Part shown: positions 45,673-55,753 of the stretch, piece by piece | Position numbering within the stretch: position 1 is the stretch's first letter | Layout of the letters: each line of letters starts with the position of its first letter | Position numbers and translations under genes: made by a program | Notes under the pieces: model-generated | Seen by the model: only the letters and a program-made list of their open reading frames with translations | Database searches by the model: none | What the model was told of the DNA's origin: nothing | DNA from: G963674835 sp963674835 | GTDB lineage: Bacteria > Planctomycetota > Planctomycetia > Pirellulales > Thermoguttaceae | NCBI GenBank assembly: GCA_963674835.2 | Contig: CAXXKC010000002.1 | Location: 1,550,001 to 1,614,000 of the forward strand | Direction: 5' to 3' | DNA: 64,000 nucleotides

Positions 45673-46398
45673 ATGAATCGTTGGCACTTGCTCACGTGTG
45701 CGGTGGCAGTGTGCGTCATGATGTCGGCCCCGATCGGCACTGCCCAGAATCAGCCTTCCGGGAGCGAATCGCAGCCGTATCAGCCGGCCGTGCCGTCGTC
45801 GAACACGGTGAACGCGTACGGCGGGTATGGCGGGTATCCGGGGTATTCCGGCGCAAGCACGGCTGCCGGATCGGCGATGAACGGTATGGCAAACGCGATC
45901 AGCGCGAAGGGGAATTACAACCTTTCGACGTCGGCGGCCGCGGTCAATATGACGCAGGCGCAGAAGAACGAGATTCAGAACCATCAGACGTACGAGAACA
46001 CGTACTTCCAGATGCGTCAGACGAACCAGGCATACCAGAAATCGCAGCAGAGCCCGGTGCCAACGGAGCAGGAGATGGCGCGCTGGGCGCGGGACGCGGC
46101 GCCGCAGCCGGTAAGCCCGAGCGAAGTGAGCCCGGTGAGCGGCAAGATCAACTGGCCGGCGGCGCTGATGCAGAGCGAGTTTTCGGCGCAGCGTGCCGAG
46201 ATGGACAAGTTCACGGCGAAGAAGGCGTCGTACGGCTCGCTGAGCATCTCGGACCAGATGGATGCCCGCAAGACAGTCGAAGCGATGTTTGAGGAGTTGA
46301 AGTCGCAGATCACGGAGCTTCCGATGCAAGATTACATGGCAGCGCGGACGTTCCTGCGGAGCTTGATCTACGACACGGCCCACACCGATCTTCAGTAG
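45673..46398 (+). CDS. Exported Gly/Tyr-rich protein of unknown function
   Basis: A 241-residue protein with a signal peptide (about 1-24). A Gly/Tyr-rich stretch (GGYGGYPGYSG near residues 50-60) is followed by a largely helical, Gln/Met-rich domain (about 90-240) with NHQTYENTYFQMRQTNQAY. No family was recognised. It opens a plus-strand series of exported proteins. The ATG at 45673 starts the signal peptide; the frame upstream is open without one. Confidence 0.65.
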   Translation: MNRWHLLTCAVAVCVMMSAPIGTAQNQPSGSESQPYQPAVPSSNTVNAYGGYGGYPGYSGASTAAGSAMNGMANAISAKGNYNLSTSAAAVNMTQAQKNEIQNHQTYENTYFQMRQTNQAYQKSQQSPVPTEQEMARWARDAAPQPVSPSEVSPVSGKINWPAALMQSEFSAQRAEMDKFTAKKASYGSLSISDQMDARKTVEAMFEELKSQITELPMQDYMAARTFLRSLIYDTAHTDLQ

Positions 46399-46519
46399 GC
46401 TCGAATGCCGGGAGATGATCGGCCTGTTGTCGCACCGATCCCGCTTGACACGTTTGGACTTTGCACAGGTTTCGCACGATCCACGCCACGCCGGCGCACA
46501 AATAACTGGAGTAGAAGAC

Positions 46520-48163
46520 GTGAACTCACTCATACGAAAGTACGGCTTGTTTCTGGCCCTGAGCGGCCTGATCGTCCTGGTCGGCACGACCGCCCGGGCG
46601 GATGGCACATCGACGAAGGAATTGATCGGCGCGTTGGGGTCGTCCGACGCGGCCGCACAAGTGAAAGCGATCGACGCACTGGGGGCGCAGCGAGCAGAGG
46701 CTGCCGAGGCGGTGGCGCCCTTGGCGGCATTGCTGAAGAGCCCATCGGCTGAAGTGCGATTGCATGCAGCACGGGCGTTGGGGGAGATCGGCGCACCGGC
46801 GAAGTCGGCGGCAGGGGACCTGGTGGGTTTGCTGAAGGACGGTGATGCGGCGGTTCGGCGGCAGGCCGTCCGAGCGCTGGTGGCGATCCGTCCGGGCCCG
46901 AAGGTGATGGTTCCACTGTTGGTGAAGTTAATGAACGACTCGGATCCGGGCGTGCGGATGCGGGTTTTGAACGCGATTTCGGAAGCGGGGCCGGCGGCCG
47001 TGCCGGGGTTGATCCATGCGCTGGAGAACGACGAAGTGGCGTCGTGGGTGTGCGTCGTGCTGCGGAACATGGGTCCGGCGGCGAAGGCGGCCGTGCCGGC
47101 GCTGGCCGAGAAGCTTAAGGACAAGCGGGCCGACATCCGGCTGCAGGCGGTGCTGGCGCTGGGAGCGATAGGCGATGCGGCATTGCCGGCGGTGCCTCAG
47201 ATCGCCGCAGCGCTGGACGACGAAGCTACGCGCACGGCGGCGACGTTTGCGTTGGGGCAGCTTGGGAAGATTCCGGCCGACGCAGAACCGGCGATCCGAG
47301 CGAATGCGAAGAGCGACGATCGGTTCTTGAGTACGGTGAGCCTTTGGGCGTTGGCGCGGGTTCATCCGGAGGACAAGGAGTTACGGCGTGAGGCGACCGA
47401 GCAGCTCGTGACAGGGCTGAAGGATGAGGACGCGTACGTTCGCGTGGTCGCCGCTCGGGCGCTGGCTGCGCTTCCTCCGGCACCGGAAATCACGCTCCCG
47501 ATTTGGGAAAAGGCGATGAAGGACTCGGATCCCAAGACGATCCGCTACGCGCTGGACGCGTTGGCGTCGCTGGGCGAGCCGGCAGTGCCGCGTCTGGTGG
47601 ATGTCTTGGAGAAGCACAATGAGCTTCGCCTGGAGGCGATTTACACGCTGGGGCAAATGGGTCCGGTGGCGGCGGCGGCTACCGATGCTCTGGCGAAGCT
47701 GGTCGGCGACAAGGACATGAACGTGGCGACGGAAGCAACGCTTGCGCTGGGGAAGATCGGGCCAGCGGCGAAGGGGGCGGTGCCCGCGCTGTGTGCGGCA
47801 CTGGAAAAGAAGGAAGATACGAACCGGCACGCGATCATTTTCGCTTTGGGGGAAATTGGTCCGGAGGCCGCGGCGGCGGAGCCGTTGGTGTTGAAGGCGA
47901 TGGAGAGCAAGCACCAGTCGCTGGCAGTGATGGCAGCGCGGGCGTTGACGAAGATCGATCCTTCGTCGGAAGCCAAGGCGGTGCCGGTGCTGGTGGCGTG
48001 CCTGGGCGATTCGTTGCCCGAGACGAGGAAAGTGGCCGCCGACAGCCTTGGCGCGTTGGGACCGTCGGCGCGCGCCGCGGCTCCAGCGTTGAAGAAGGCT
48101 TTGAAAGACCATGTGAAGGCGGTTCGTGAGGCAGCAGCAAGGGCATTGAAAGCAGTCCAGTAG
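46520..48163 (+). CDS. Exported HEAT-repeat protein
   Basis: A 547-residue protein. A hydrophobic signal segment (about 6-25) precedes about twelve HEAT-type helix pairs, each about 38 residues, with recurring A-x-x-ALG-x-IGPAA and AVPAL. HEAT arrays bind other proteins. The GTG at 46520 is chosen because GGAG lies eight bases upstream and the signal begins there. The arylsulfatase follows at 24 bp, so the two are probably cotranscribed. Its partner is unknown. Confidence 0.75.
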   Translation: MNSLIRKYGLFLALSGLIVLVGTTARADGTSTKELIGALGSSDAAAQVKAIDALGAQRAEAAEAVAPLAALLKSPSAEVRLHAARALGEIGAPAKSAAGDLVGLLKDGDAAVRRQAVRALVAIRPGPKVMVPLLVKLMNDSDPGVRMRVLNAISEAGPAAVPGLIHALENDEVASWVCVVLRNMGPAAKAAVPALAEKLKDKRADIRLQAVLALGAIGDAALPAVPQIAAALDDEATRTAATFALGQLGKIPADAEPAIRANAKSDDRFLSTVSLWALARVHPEDKELRREATEQLVTGLKDEDAYVRVVAARALAALPPAPEITLPIWEKAMKDSDPKTIRYALDALASLGEPAVPRLVDVLEKHNELRLEAIYTLGQMGPVAAAATDALAKLVGDKDMNVATEATLALGKIGPAAKGAVPALCAALEKKEDTNRHAIIFALGEIGPEAAAAEPLVLKAMESKHQSLAVMAARALTKIDPSSEAKAVPVLVACLGDSLPETRKVAADSLGALGPSARAAAPALKKALKDHVKAVREAAARALKAVQ

Positions 48164-48187
48164 GACCAGGCAGATAGGGGTAGATCG

Positions 48188-50725
48188 ATGAGATTGACGT
48201 GGACGTTGTGCCGCGCTTGGAGCGGTATGTGTGGTGCGCTGGCTGGCGCGTCGTTGTTGCTCGTGGTGATGGCCGTACCGAGCTCGGCTCAGCAAGTGAC
48301 CGGGGAGCTGGGTTCGCCCAGCGCGACAACCACGATTAGCGGGAAACAACTTCCGGCACCGGATCCGAAGTTCGGCGGGGTGATTAAGCCGAACGCCATG
48401 GAATCGACGCCGTGGTGGGCACCGCGGATCGTACCACCGAAGCAGGCCCCGAACATCCTGTTGATCATGACGGACGATTCGGGGTTCGCCGTGCCGAGCA
48501 CCTATGGCGGCGTAATTCCGACGCCGACGATGGATCGGATCGGGAAGAACGGGCTGCGATATACGCAGATCTACTCCACGGCGCTCTGCTCGCCGACGCG
48601 CGCGGCGTTGATCACCGGCCGGAACCATCACTCGATGGGTTTCGGGGTGATTTCGGAGCAGTCGACGGGTTTCCCGGGCTACAACAGCATCATGACCAAG
48701 GACAAGGCCACGATCGGCCGAATCCTGTTGGACAACGGCTACGCGACGTCGTGGTTCGGCAAGGACCACAACACGCCGGCTTTCGAGGCGAGCCAGATCG
48801 GACCGTTCGACCAGTGGCCGACAGGCATGGGGTTCGAGTATTTCTACGGGTTCGTCGGCGGCGACGCGAACCAGTGGCAGCCGAACCTGTTCCGCAACAC
48901 GACGCAGATCTATCCGTTTGAGGGTAAGCCGGGCTGGAACCTGATCACGGGAATGGCGGATGACGCGATTGACTGGCTGAACCGGGTAAATCAGACCGAC
49001 CCGAGCAAGCCGTTCTTCTGCTATTACGTGCCTGGCGCCACGCATGCGCCGCATCATCCGACCAAGGAATGGGTGGACAAGATCCACAGCATGCACCTGT
49101 TCGACGACGGTTGGAACAAGCTGCGGGAGACGATCTTCGCCAATCAGAAGAAGATGGGGATCATTCCGCAGGACGCCAAGCTGACGCCATGGCCGAAGGA
49201 GATACTGAAGGAGTGGGACCAGTGCACGCCGGACGAGAAGAAGCTGTTCATCCGGCAGGTCGAGGTGTTTGCCGCCTACGCGGCGTATTGCGACCACGAG
49301 ATCGGGCGCGTGATCCAGGCGGTCGAGGACATGGGCAAGCTGGACAACACGCTCATCATCTACATCAACGGCGACAACGGCACGAGCGCCGAGGGTGGGC
49401 TGCTGGGCACGCCGAACGAGGTCGCGTTTTTCAACGGCGTCAGCGTGCCTGTGGACGTGCAGTTGAAGTACTTCTATGACGTGTGGGGCACGGAGAAGAC
49501 GTACAACCACATGTCGGCACATTGGGCCTGGGCGTTCGACACGCCGTTCAGTTGGTTCAAGCAGATCGCTTCGCACCTGGGCGGGGTTCGCCAGGGAATG
49601 TGCATTTCGTGGCCGGGGCACATCAAGGACGTGGGCGGCGTTCGCAACCAGTTCACGCACGTGATCGACATCGTGCCGACGCTGCTGGAGGTGTGCGGGA
49701 TTCCTGCGCCGCAAGAGGTGGACGGGATCAAGCAGGCGCCGATCGAGGGCGTGAGCTTTGCGTATACGTTCGACAAGGAGAACGCCGACGCGCCCTCGCA
49801 GCACAAGACCCAGTACTTCGAGATGATGGGCGACCACTCGATCTATCATGACGGGTGGCTGCTGAGCACGAAGGTCATCCGCCCGCCGTGGGAAGCGTTC
49901 GGCGCGGCCAATCCCGACCCGATCAACAACGTCACCTGGGAGCTGTACAACCTGAACAACGATTTCTCGCAATGCGACGACGTGGCGGCACAGCATCCGG
50001 ACAAGGTGAAGGAGCTGAAAGCGTTGTTCATGACGGAGGCGGAGAAGTACCAGGTGTTGCCGTTGGATGCGTCGGTGGCGGCGAGGATCGTCGCCCCGCG
50101 ACCGAACATCACGGCGGGTCGCACGGAGTTCGTGTATACGCATCCGATGACCGGTCTGCCGCAAGGCGATTCTCCCTTCCTGTTGGACAGTTCGTACACG
50201 ATCGCGGCGGACATCGAAGTGCCGGCCGGCGGGGCGGAGGGGATGATCCTGACGTCGGGCGGTCGATTCGCGGGCTACGGCATGTATTTACTGAAGGGCA
50301 AGCCGGTGTTTCTGTGGAACCTTCTGGACCTGAAGCGACTGAAGTGGGAAAGCCCGGAGGCACTCGCGCCGGGAAAGCACACGATCGAGTTCGACTTCAG
50401 GTATGACGGGATGGGATTGGGCACGCTAGCTTTCAACAACTTGAGCGGGCTGGGGCGGTCCGGCATCGGCACGCTGAAGGTGGACGGCAAGGAGGTGGCC
50501 ACGCAGAAGATGGCGAGGACACTGCCGATGATCCTGCAGTGGGACGAGAGTTTTGATATCGGCTCGGACACATTGACCGGTGTAAACGACGCGGACTATC
50601 AGCCGCCTTTTCCGTTCACGGGGAAGCTCGACAAGCTGACGATCAAGGTCGACCGGCCGGAGCTGTCGCCGGACGACGTGAAGAAGCTGAAGGCGGCGGA
50701 GCGAAACAACCGGATGAGCGAGTAG
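48188..50725 (+). CDS. Secreted arylsulfatase
   Basis: An 845-residue sulfatase with a signal peptide (about 1-35). Metal-binding MTDDSG and the formylglycine motif CSPTR at Cys134 are intact, followed by ALITGR. GDNGTS near residue 395 and SWPGHIKDVGGVRNQFTHVIDIVPTLLE complete the active site region. A C-terminal beta-rich domain of about 150 residues may bind carbohydrate. The Cys134 pattern implies maturation by a formylglycine-generating enzyme located elsewhere. It lies 24 bp after the HEAT gene. Sulfated polysaccharides are likely substrates. Confidence 0.92.
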   Translation: MRLTWTLCRAWSGMCGALAGASLLLVVMAVPSSAQQVTGELGSPSATTTISGKQLPAPDPKFGGVIKPNAMESTPWWAPRIVPPKQAPNILLIMTDDSGFAVPSTYGGVIPTPTMDRIGKNGLRYTQIYSTALCSPTRAALITGRNHHSMGFGVISEQSTGFPGYNSIMTKDKATIGRILLDNGYATSWFGKDHNTPAFEASQIGPFDQWPTGMGFEYFYGFVGGDANQWQPNLFRNTTQIYPFEGKPGWNLITGMADDAIDWLNRVNQTDPSKPFFCYYVPGATHAPHHPTKEWVDKIHSMHLFDDGWNKLRETIFANQKKMGIIPQDAKLTPWPKEILKEWDQCTPDEKKLFIRQVEVFAAYAAYCDHEIGRVIQAVEDMGKLDNTLIIYINGDNGTSAEGGLLGTPNEVAFFNGVSVPVDVQLKYFYDVWGTEKTYNHMSAHWAWAFDTPFSWFKQIASHLGGVRQGMCISWPGHIKDVGGVRNQFTHVIDIVPTLLEVCGIPAPQEVDGIKQAPIEGVSFAYTFDKENADAPSQHKTQYFEMMGDHSIYHDGWLLSTKVIRPPWEAFGAANPDPINNVTWELYNLNNDFSQCDDVAAQHPDKVKELKALFMTEAEKYQVLPLDASVAARIVAPRPNITAGRTEFVYTHPMTGLPQGDSPFLLDSSYTIAADIEVPAGGAEGMILTSGGRFAGYGMYLLKGKPVFLWNLLDLKRLKWESPEALAPGKHTIEFDFRYDGMGLGTLAFNNLSGLGRSGIGTLKVDGKEVATQKMARTLPMILQWDESFDIGSDTLTGVNDADYQPPFPFTGKLDKLTIKVDRPELSPDDVKKLKAAERNNRMSE

Positions 50726-50849
50726 CAAAGGCGGCAGTCGGTGAAGGCCGGTTGAGTGCGCGCATGGGATTCTTGCCGGCCGGCAGGACGGTCCCTGGTA
50801 TGTGAACGAGATTGGTGCGCGGGCATCGTTCGGAGGTTGTTGGAGGACG

Positions 50850-50946
50850 CTAGTGCGTGTCGCACTCAACTGTAGCGTTCGCGGCGGCGTGTTTGTACGG
50901 TTCCGAAGGCGAAGTACGCGCAACGGTCACGCTGAATGCGCTCTAA
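50850..50946. repeat. 97-bp nested palindromic element, copy 2
   Basis: CTAGTGCG...GCGCTCTAA element, slightly diverged in the inner arms (GTACGCGC for GTACACGC). Located after the arylsulfatase gene. Confidence 0.75.
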
Positions 50947-50959
50947 CATGATGCCAGAC

Positions 50960-51235
50960 ACCCTGACCATGCGGCCCCTCGCCCGCTTGCGGGCAAGGGG
51001 AGGAAGAGAAGGGGAAACACGAAAACACGAAATGCGGAAACCACGAAAGTGGGAGCTGAGGTTGAGGAGTGATGCGGAAGTGTTGAGGGCGCGTTGATGT
51101 GGTTGGGCTGAGAGAGGGTTGGAGTGGAGGACGCCCTGACCGTGCGGCCCCTCGCCCGCTTGCGGGCAAGGGGAGGTTGTTGGGGGCCGGGTGAAGCACA
51201 GCCGGAGGCGGCTGTGCTACATGGTGGGTGAGGGG
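50960..51235. repeat. Cluster of GC hairpins and the composite repeat
   Basis: CCCTGACC(A/G)TGCGGCCCCTCGCC...GGGCAAGGGGAGG occurs at 50960-51003 and 51133-51176, near-identical. The second is followed by a GCACAGCCG/CGGCTGTGC hairpin (51196-51217). The unit matches those at 19047 and 34043. No gene lies between 50726 and 51288. Confidence 0.7.
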
Positions 51236-51288
51236 AGGTGCGGGCGGCGCATTGGGGCAATGATGGGATTGCAAGGGGGCGAATTGAG

Positions 51289-52317
51289 ATGCTGAGTGTC
51301 AGCGCTGGTCGACCGTGCCGCGTTGCGGCGGTTTGTGTGTTCATCGTGTTGGCTGGGATGGGACGAGCCTCCGCACAGGTGGATCCGTTGCCATCATGGA
51401 ACGACGGGCCGGCCAAGCAGGCGATCCTTGGATTCGTGACGGAAGTGACGGACCGCTCGGGTTCAAAATTCGTCGCGTCTGCGGATCGGGTGGCCACGTT
51501 CGACCAGGACGGTACGCTTTGGGTCGAGCATCCGATTTATGCGCAGGCCATGTTCGCACTGGACCGCGTGCGCCAGCTGGGCGCCGAACACCCAGAGTGG
51601 AAGGAGCAAGAGCCGTTCAAGGCGGTGTTGACCAACAATCGCGAGGCGATGGGCAAGTTCACCGAGAAGGATTGGGTGACGATCATTGCAGCGACGCATT
51701 GCGGGATGAGCACGGAGGCCTTCGTGCGGATCGCCAAGAAGTGGCTGGCAACCGCCAAGCATCCGCGATTCAAACGGCCGTATACGGAGCTGGTGTATCA
51801 GCCGATGCGCGAGGTGATCGCGCTGCTGCGGGCCAAGGGATTCAAGACGTACATTGTCACCGGCGGCGGTCAGGAGTTCGTGCGCGCGTATGCGCAGGCG
51901 GTGTACGGAATTCCGCCGGAACAGGTCGTGGGGTCGAGCGTTGCCACCAAGTACGTCTACGAGGGCGGCAAGCCGGTTCTGATTCGCGAGCCGAAGGTGT
52001 TCTTCATCGACGACCACGACGGCAAAGCGATCGGCATCAACCTGTTCATCGGCAAACGCCCCGACGCGGCGTTCGGCAACTCGGGCGGCGATCGGGAGAT
52101 GCTGGAGTGGACGGGTACGGGCAGCGGAGCCAGGCTGAGAATGCTGGTGTATCACGACGACGCCGATCGTGAGTATGCATACGGGCCTGCCGGAGGGTTA
52201 CCGGACACCAAGGTTGGCGCTTTTCCGCAGGCGCTGATGGATGAGGCGGAGAAGCTCGGCTGGACCGTGATCAGCATGAAGAAGGATTGGAAGCGGATAT
52301 TTGCTTTCCATAAGTGA
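51289..52317 (+). CDS. Exported HAD-superfamily phosphatase (SerB-like)
   Basis: A 342-residue protein with a signal peptide (about 1-30). HAD motif I is DQDGTL near residue 70, motif II lies in YIVTGGGQEF, and motif IV is FGNSGGDREML. A cap of helices lies between. Export makes a periplasmic phosphomonoesterase likely rather than serine biosynthesis. The ATG at 51289 with AGGGGGC upstream is preferred to the longer frame. It is near the octaheme protein but separated by 215 bp. Confidence 0.85.
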   Translation: MLSVSAGRPCRVAAVCVFIVLAGMGRASAQVDPLPSWNDGPAKQAILGFVTEVTDRSGSKFVASADRVATFDQDGTLWVEHPIYAQAMFALDRVRQLGAEHPEWKEQEPFKAVLTNNREAMGKFTEKDWVTIIAATHCGMSTEAFVRIAKKWLATAKHPRFKRPYTELVYQPMREVIALLRAKGFKTYIVTGGGQEFVRAYAQAVYGIPPEQVVGSSVATKYVYEGGKPVLIREPKVFFIDDHDGKAIGINLFIGKRPDAAFGNSGGDREMLEWTGTGSGARLRMLVYHDDADREYAYGPAGGLPDTKVGAFPQALMDEAEKLGWTVISMKKDWKRIFAFHK

Positions 52318-52532
52318 TCCGGTCGCAAGGCTTTACTTGACTTCTTCCTGCCCGGGCCAGTAGGTTGAATCTCTGACGTATATATCTAAGAGCGCCCTTG
52401 TTGCCGATTCGGCCGACGGTTTTGGCTCTGCCGCGATCGCGGTTGCCCTGACCGACTTGCTGGGGTTCTGGCCGCAGATGGCTCGATCGGCACCGCAGGC
52501 CTCCACAGAGTACCGAGAGGAGAACGGGGATA

Positions 52533-55500
52533 ATGTCGGCAGGCGAAGGACACCGGAGCCGATGGAAGCGCGCGGCCACGTTGATGGGCGGGCTGCTTCT
52601 CCTGTACTTGCTGGCCGCTTACGTGGTGATGCCGACCATGTGGAAGGGTTATGCGCATCGTCACCCTGCGTTGGACGACGTGCCGGGCATTACCCACACG
52701 GCGGACGGCATTCCGGGCGATCCACTGAACGTGGGGCTGATCGGAACGGAAACCGAGGTGAAGCGGATCATGATCGCGGCGAAGTGGTATCCGGCCGATC
52801 CGCTGACGCTGCGGAGTTGTTTGGAGATCGCCGATGCGTCGGTGCTGAAGCGGCCGTACGACGACGCACCGGTGAGCAACCTGTATCTGTTCGGGCGGAA
52901 GGAAGACCTGGCGTTCGAGCAGCCGGTGGGTGACAGCCCACGGCATCGTCATCACGTTCGTTTCTGGCGCACCGACAAGGTGGACGAGGACGGGCGGCCT
53001 GTTTGGGTCGGTTCGGCCGTCTATGACGAGAAGGTCGGACTGAGCCGGACGACGGGTGAGATTACGCACGTGACGGCGCGGAACGTGGACGCCGAGCGCG
53101 ACTATCTGTTCAGTTGTCTGGAACGGACGGACGATCTGTCGGAGACGTATTTCATCAACGACTTCTGCAAGGTTCACAGCGGGCGGAACGGTGGTGGCGA
53201 TCCTTGGAAGACCGACGGGCGGTTGCAGGTTGGGGTCATCGCGATGGAGCCAGCATCCTCTCCGCAAGCAGCCAACAAGACGACCAATGCCAATGAGGCG
53301 GCGCCAACGCAGGCGGTCGCCAAGGGTGGGAAGGACAAGGAAGAGGGGTTCGTGGGATCGAAGACGTGCCGCGATTGCCACGCCGATTTCTACAAGCTCT
53401 GGTCGACATCGTGGCACGGCCTGGCGATGCAGCCCTTCACAATGGCGTTCGCCAAGGCGCATCTGACGCCGCAGAAAGGCGAGATTGCGATCGGCAAGTG
53501 CAAGTACCACGTGGAATTCGGCGAGAAGGATGGCTGGATTCGCGAGACCGGACCGAAGGGCGAGCAGAAGTATCCGATCGTACACGTGATGGGCGGAAAG
53601 AACGTTTATTACCTGCTCACGCCGATGGCGCGGGGGCGGTTGCAGGTGCTTCCGTTGGCGTATGACGTGCACAAGAAGGATTGGTACGACATGGCGGCCA
53701 GCGGCGTGCGGCATTTTCCGGACCGACGGGACGAGGCACTGCACTGGACGGATCGCATGTTCGCGTTCAACACGACGTGCTTCAACTGCCACGTGACGGA
53801 GTTGGCGACGAACTACGATCTGGCGACAGACACGTATCACACGACGTGGTCGGAGCCGGGGATCAGTTGCGAATCGTGCCACGGGTCGGGCCAAGAGCAC
53901 ATTCGCACGATGGAAGAGGCCGCGGATTGGAAGAAGGTGGAGGACATCAAGATCATCCGCACGAGGGATTTCGCGGCGCAGCAGATGAACGGCATGTGCG
54001 CGACGTGCCACGCGAAGCTGGTGCCGCTGTCGCTGACGTTCAAGCCGGGCGACGAGTACTTCGACCACTTCGACCTGGTGACGCTGGAGCACCCGGACTT
54101 CTACCCGGACGGCCGCGACCTGGGTGAGAACTATACGTACACGACCTGGCTCCAGAGCCCGTGCATTCGCTCGGGAAAACTGGATTGCAACCATTGCCAT
54201 ACTCCGAGCGGGCGCATACGATTCGAGGGCGAGCAGTCGAACCAGATGTGCATGCCCTGCCACGAGAAAGAGGTGCGAGATCCGGCCGCGCACAGCCATC
54301 ACCCTGCGGGAAATGCGGGCACCCAGTGCATCGCCTGCCATATGCCGATGACGCGTTTTGCGGCGATGAACCGGAGCGACCACTCGATGCGATCGCCGAC
54401 GCCGGCGACGACGATCGCGTTCAAGTCGCCGAACGCGTGCAACTTCTGCCACGCCGACCATGACGCCGCGTGGAGCGACGAGTGGGTGCGCAAGTGGTAC
54501 AAGGACGACTACCAGGCGAAAGTGATGGGGCAGGCCGAGCTGATCGACCTTGCCCGCAAGCGACAGTGGAAGCGGCTGCCGGAGATGTTGGCGGCCATGC
54601 AAGACGACAAGAACGACGAGGTGGTTCGGAATTCGCTGGTGCGGCTGCTGGGCGGCTGCGACGATGCGTCCAAGTGGCCGGCGCTGTTGAAATCGCTGAA
54701 GGACAAGTCGCCGCTGGTTCGTTCGAGCGCGGCGTCGGCGTTGGGATCGCACTTGACGCTGGACACGGTGCAGGCGCTGCTGGCGGCGACGGCAGATCCA
54801 TCGAGGCTGGTGCGCATTCGGACGGCGATGTCGCTGGCGGCGTTATCGCCGCGGCTGGTGAACGATCCTCGCGATCGAGACAATCTGGAGAAGGCGAATC
54901 GCGAGTTTGCGACGGCGATGGAAGCGCGGCCGGACGATTGGGCGTCGCACGCCAACTTGGGCAATTTCTACCTGGAGCGCCAAGATTTTGCCGCTGCGGC
55001 GGCATGCTATGAGACGGCGATGAAGCTCGAACCGCGACAGATCGGTCCGATGGTCAACGCGTCGATGGCTTATAGCAACATGGCCCGCAATGACAAGGCG
55101 GAAGAGAGTCTGCGACTCGCGTTGAAGGCGGACCCAACGAATGCGGCGGCGAACTTCAACCTGGGGCTTCTGCTGGGCGAGGAGGGAAAACTGAAAGAAG
55201 CGGAGCAGGCGCTTCGGACGGCGCTTAAGTCGGACCCGCAGATGGCGGCCGCAGCGTACAACCTGGGCATCATTCTCGGCAAGAATGACCTGGACGAGGC
55301 GATCACGTGGTGCCGGAGGGCACACGAGCTGCAGCCGAACGATCCGAAGTACGCACACACGCTGGCGTTTTATGAACATCAGAAGGGCGACGACAAGAGC
55401 GCGATCGGCCTGCTGCAGGAGGTCATCAAGAGCACCCCATCATATCTGGACGCATATTTGCTGCTCGCGGAGATCTACCAGGGGCAGCACGACTATACGG

Positions 55501-55613
55501 CAGCGATCGGCGTGTATCGCGATGTGTTGAAACTGAAGGATTTGCCGCCCCGGCTGCGACAGCAGCTCGAGGCGAGAGTCGGCGCGATGGAATCCGGAAA
55601 GCCGAACAAGTGA
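52533..55613 (+). CDS. Membrane-anchored LssY_C / octaheme cytochrome c / HEAT / TPR protein
   Basis: A 1026-residue chimera. One membrane segment (about 15-35) is followed by an LssY_C-type domain (about 45-230; GDPLNVGLIGTETEV, WYPADPLTLRS). Eight CXXCH haem sites then occur from residue 279 (CRDCH) to 636 (CNFCH): CRDCH, CFNCH, CESCH, CATCH, CNHCH, CMPCH, CIACH and CNFCH. A HEAT-like array (about 640-780) and five or more TPRs (about 785-1020) follow. It is expected to lie outside the cytoplasm and carry electrons. The fusion is not one I recognise as described. Cotranscription with neighbours is unproven (215-bp gap upstream). Confidence 0.85.
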   Translation: MSAGEGHRSRWKRAATLMGGLLLLYLLAAYVVMPTMWKGYAHRHPALDDVPGITHTADGIPGDPLNVGLIGTETEVKRIMIAAKWYPADPLTLRSCLEIADASVLKRPYDDAPVSNLYLFGRKEDLAFEQPVGDSPRHRHHVRFWRTDKVDEDGRPVWVGSAVYDEKVGLSRTTGEITHVTARNVDAERDYLFSCLERTDDLSETYFINDFCKVHSGRNGGGDPWKTDGRLQVGVIAMEPASSPQAANKTTNANEAAPTQAVAKGGKDKEEGFVGSKTCRDCHADFYKLWSTSWHGLAMQPFTMAFAKAHLTPQKGEIAIGKCKYHVEFGEKDGWIRETGPKGEQKYPIVHVMGGKNVYYLLTPMARGRLQVLPLAYDVHKKDWYDMAASGVRHFPDRRDEALHWTDRMFAFNTTCFNCHVTELATNYDLATDTYHTTWSEPGISCESCHGSGQEHIRTMEEAADWKKVEDIKIIRTRDFAAQQMNGMCATCHAKLVPLSLTFKPGDEYFDHFDLVTLEHPDFYPDGRDLGENYTYTTWLQSPCIRSGKLDCNHCHTPSGRIRFEGEQSNQMCMPCHEKEVRDPAAHSHHPAGNAGTQCIACHMPMTRFAAMNRSDHSMRSPTPATTIAFKSPNACNFCHADHDAAWSDEWVRKWYKDDYQAKVMGQAELIDLARKRQWKRLPEMLAAMQDDKNDEVVRNSLVRLLGGCDDASKWPALLKSLKDKSPLVRSSAASALGSHLTLDTVQALLAATADPSRLVRIRTAMSLAALSPRLVNDPRDRDNLEKANREFATAMEARPDDWASHANLGNFYLERQDFAAAAACYETAMKLEPRQIGPMVNASMAYSNMARNDKAEESLRLALKADPTNAAANFNLGLLLGEEGKLKEAEQALRTALKSDPQMAAAAYNLGIILGKNDLDEAITWCRRAHELQPNDPKYAHTLAFYEHQKGDDKSAIGLLQEVIKSTPSYLDAYLLLAEIYQGQHDYTAAIGVYRDVLKLKDLPPRLRQQLEARVGAMESGKPNK

Positions 55614-55621
55614 TGGATGTT

Positions 55622-55718
55622 TTGGTGCGAGTCGCACTTGACGGTGGCGTTCGCGGCGGCGTGTTTCTACGGTTTTGAAAGCGAAATGCACGCTACATTC
55701 ACGCCGACTGCGATCTAG
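55622..55718. repeat. 97-bp nested palindromic element, copy 3
   Basis: Starts TTGGTGCGAGTCGCAC and ends GCGATCTAG; the most diverged copy, with TTTTGAAAGCGAAATGCAC in the inner stem. It begins 8 bp after the octaheme gene stop. Confidence 0.7.
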
Positions 55719-55753
55719 AATTTGACGAGCAACCGATTTCCGAGGACTGAAAC

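Noticed and set aside
45327..46292. Plus-strand 321-residue frame overlapping the Gly/Tyr-rich gene
   Set aside because: It lacks a signal peptide or recognisable composition and overlaps the better-supported frame from 45673.
47381..50164. Long minus-strand open frame antisense to the HEAT and sulfatase genes
   Set aside because: High GC leaves long shadow frames. The translation is Arg/His/Pro-rich low complexity and the plus-strand genes have clear motifs.
52386..54752. Long minus-strand open frame antisense to the octaheme gene
   Set aside because: Same shadow effect; no family signature and Arg-rich composition.
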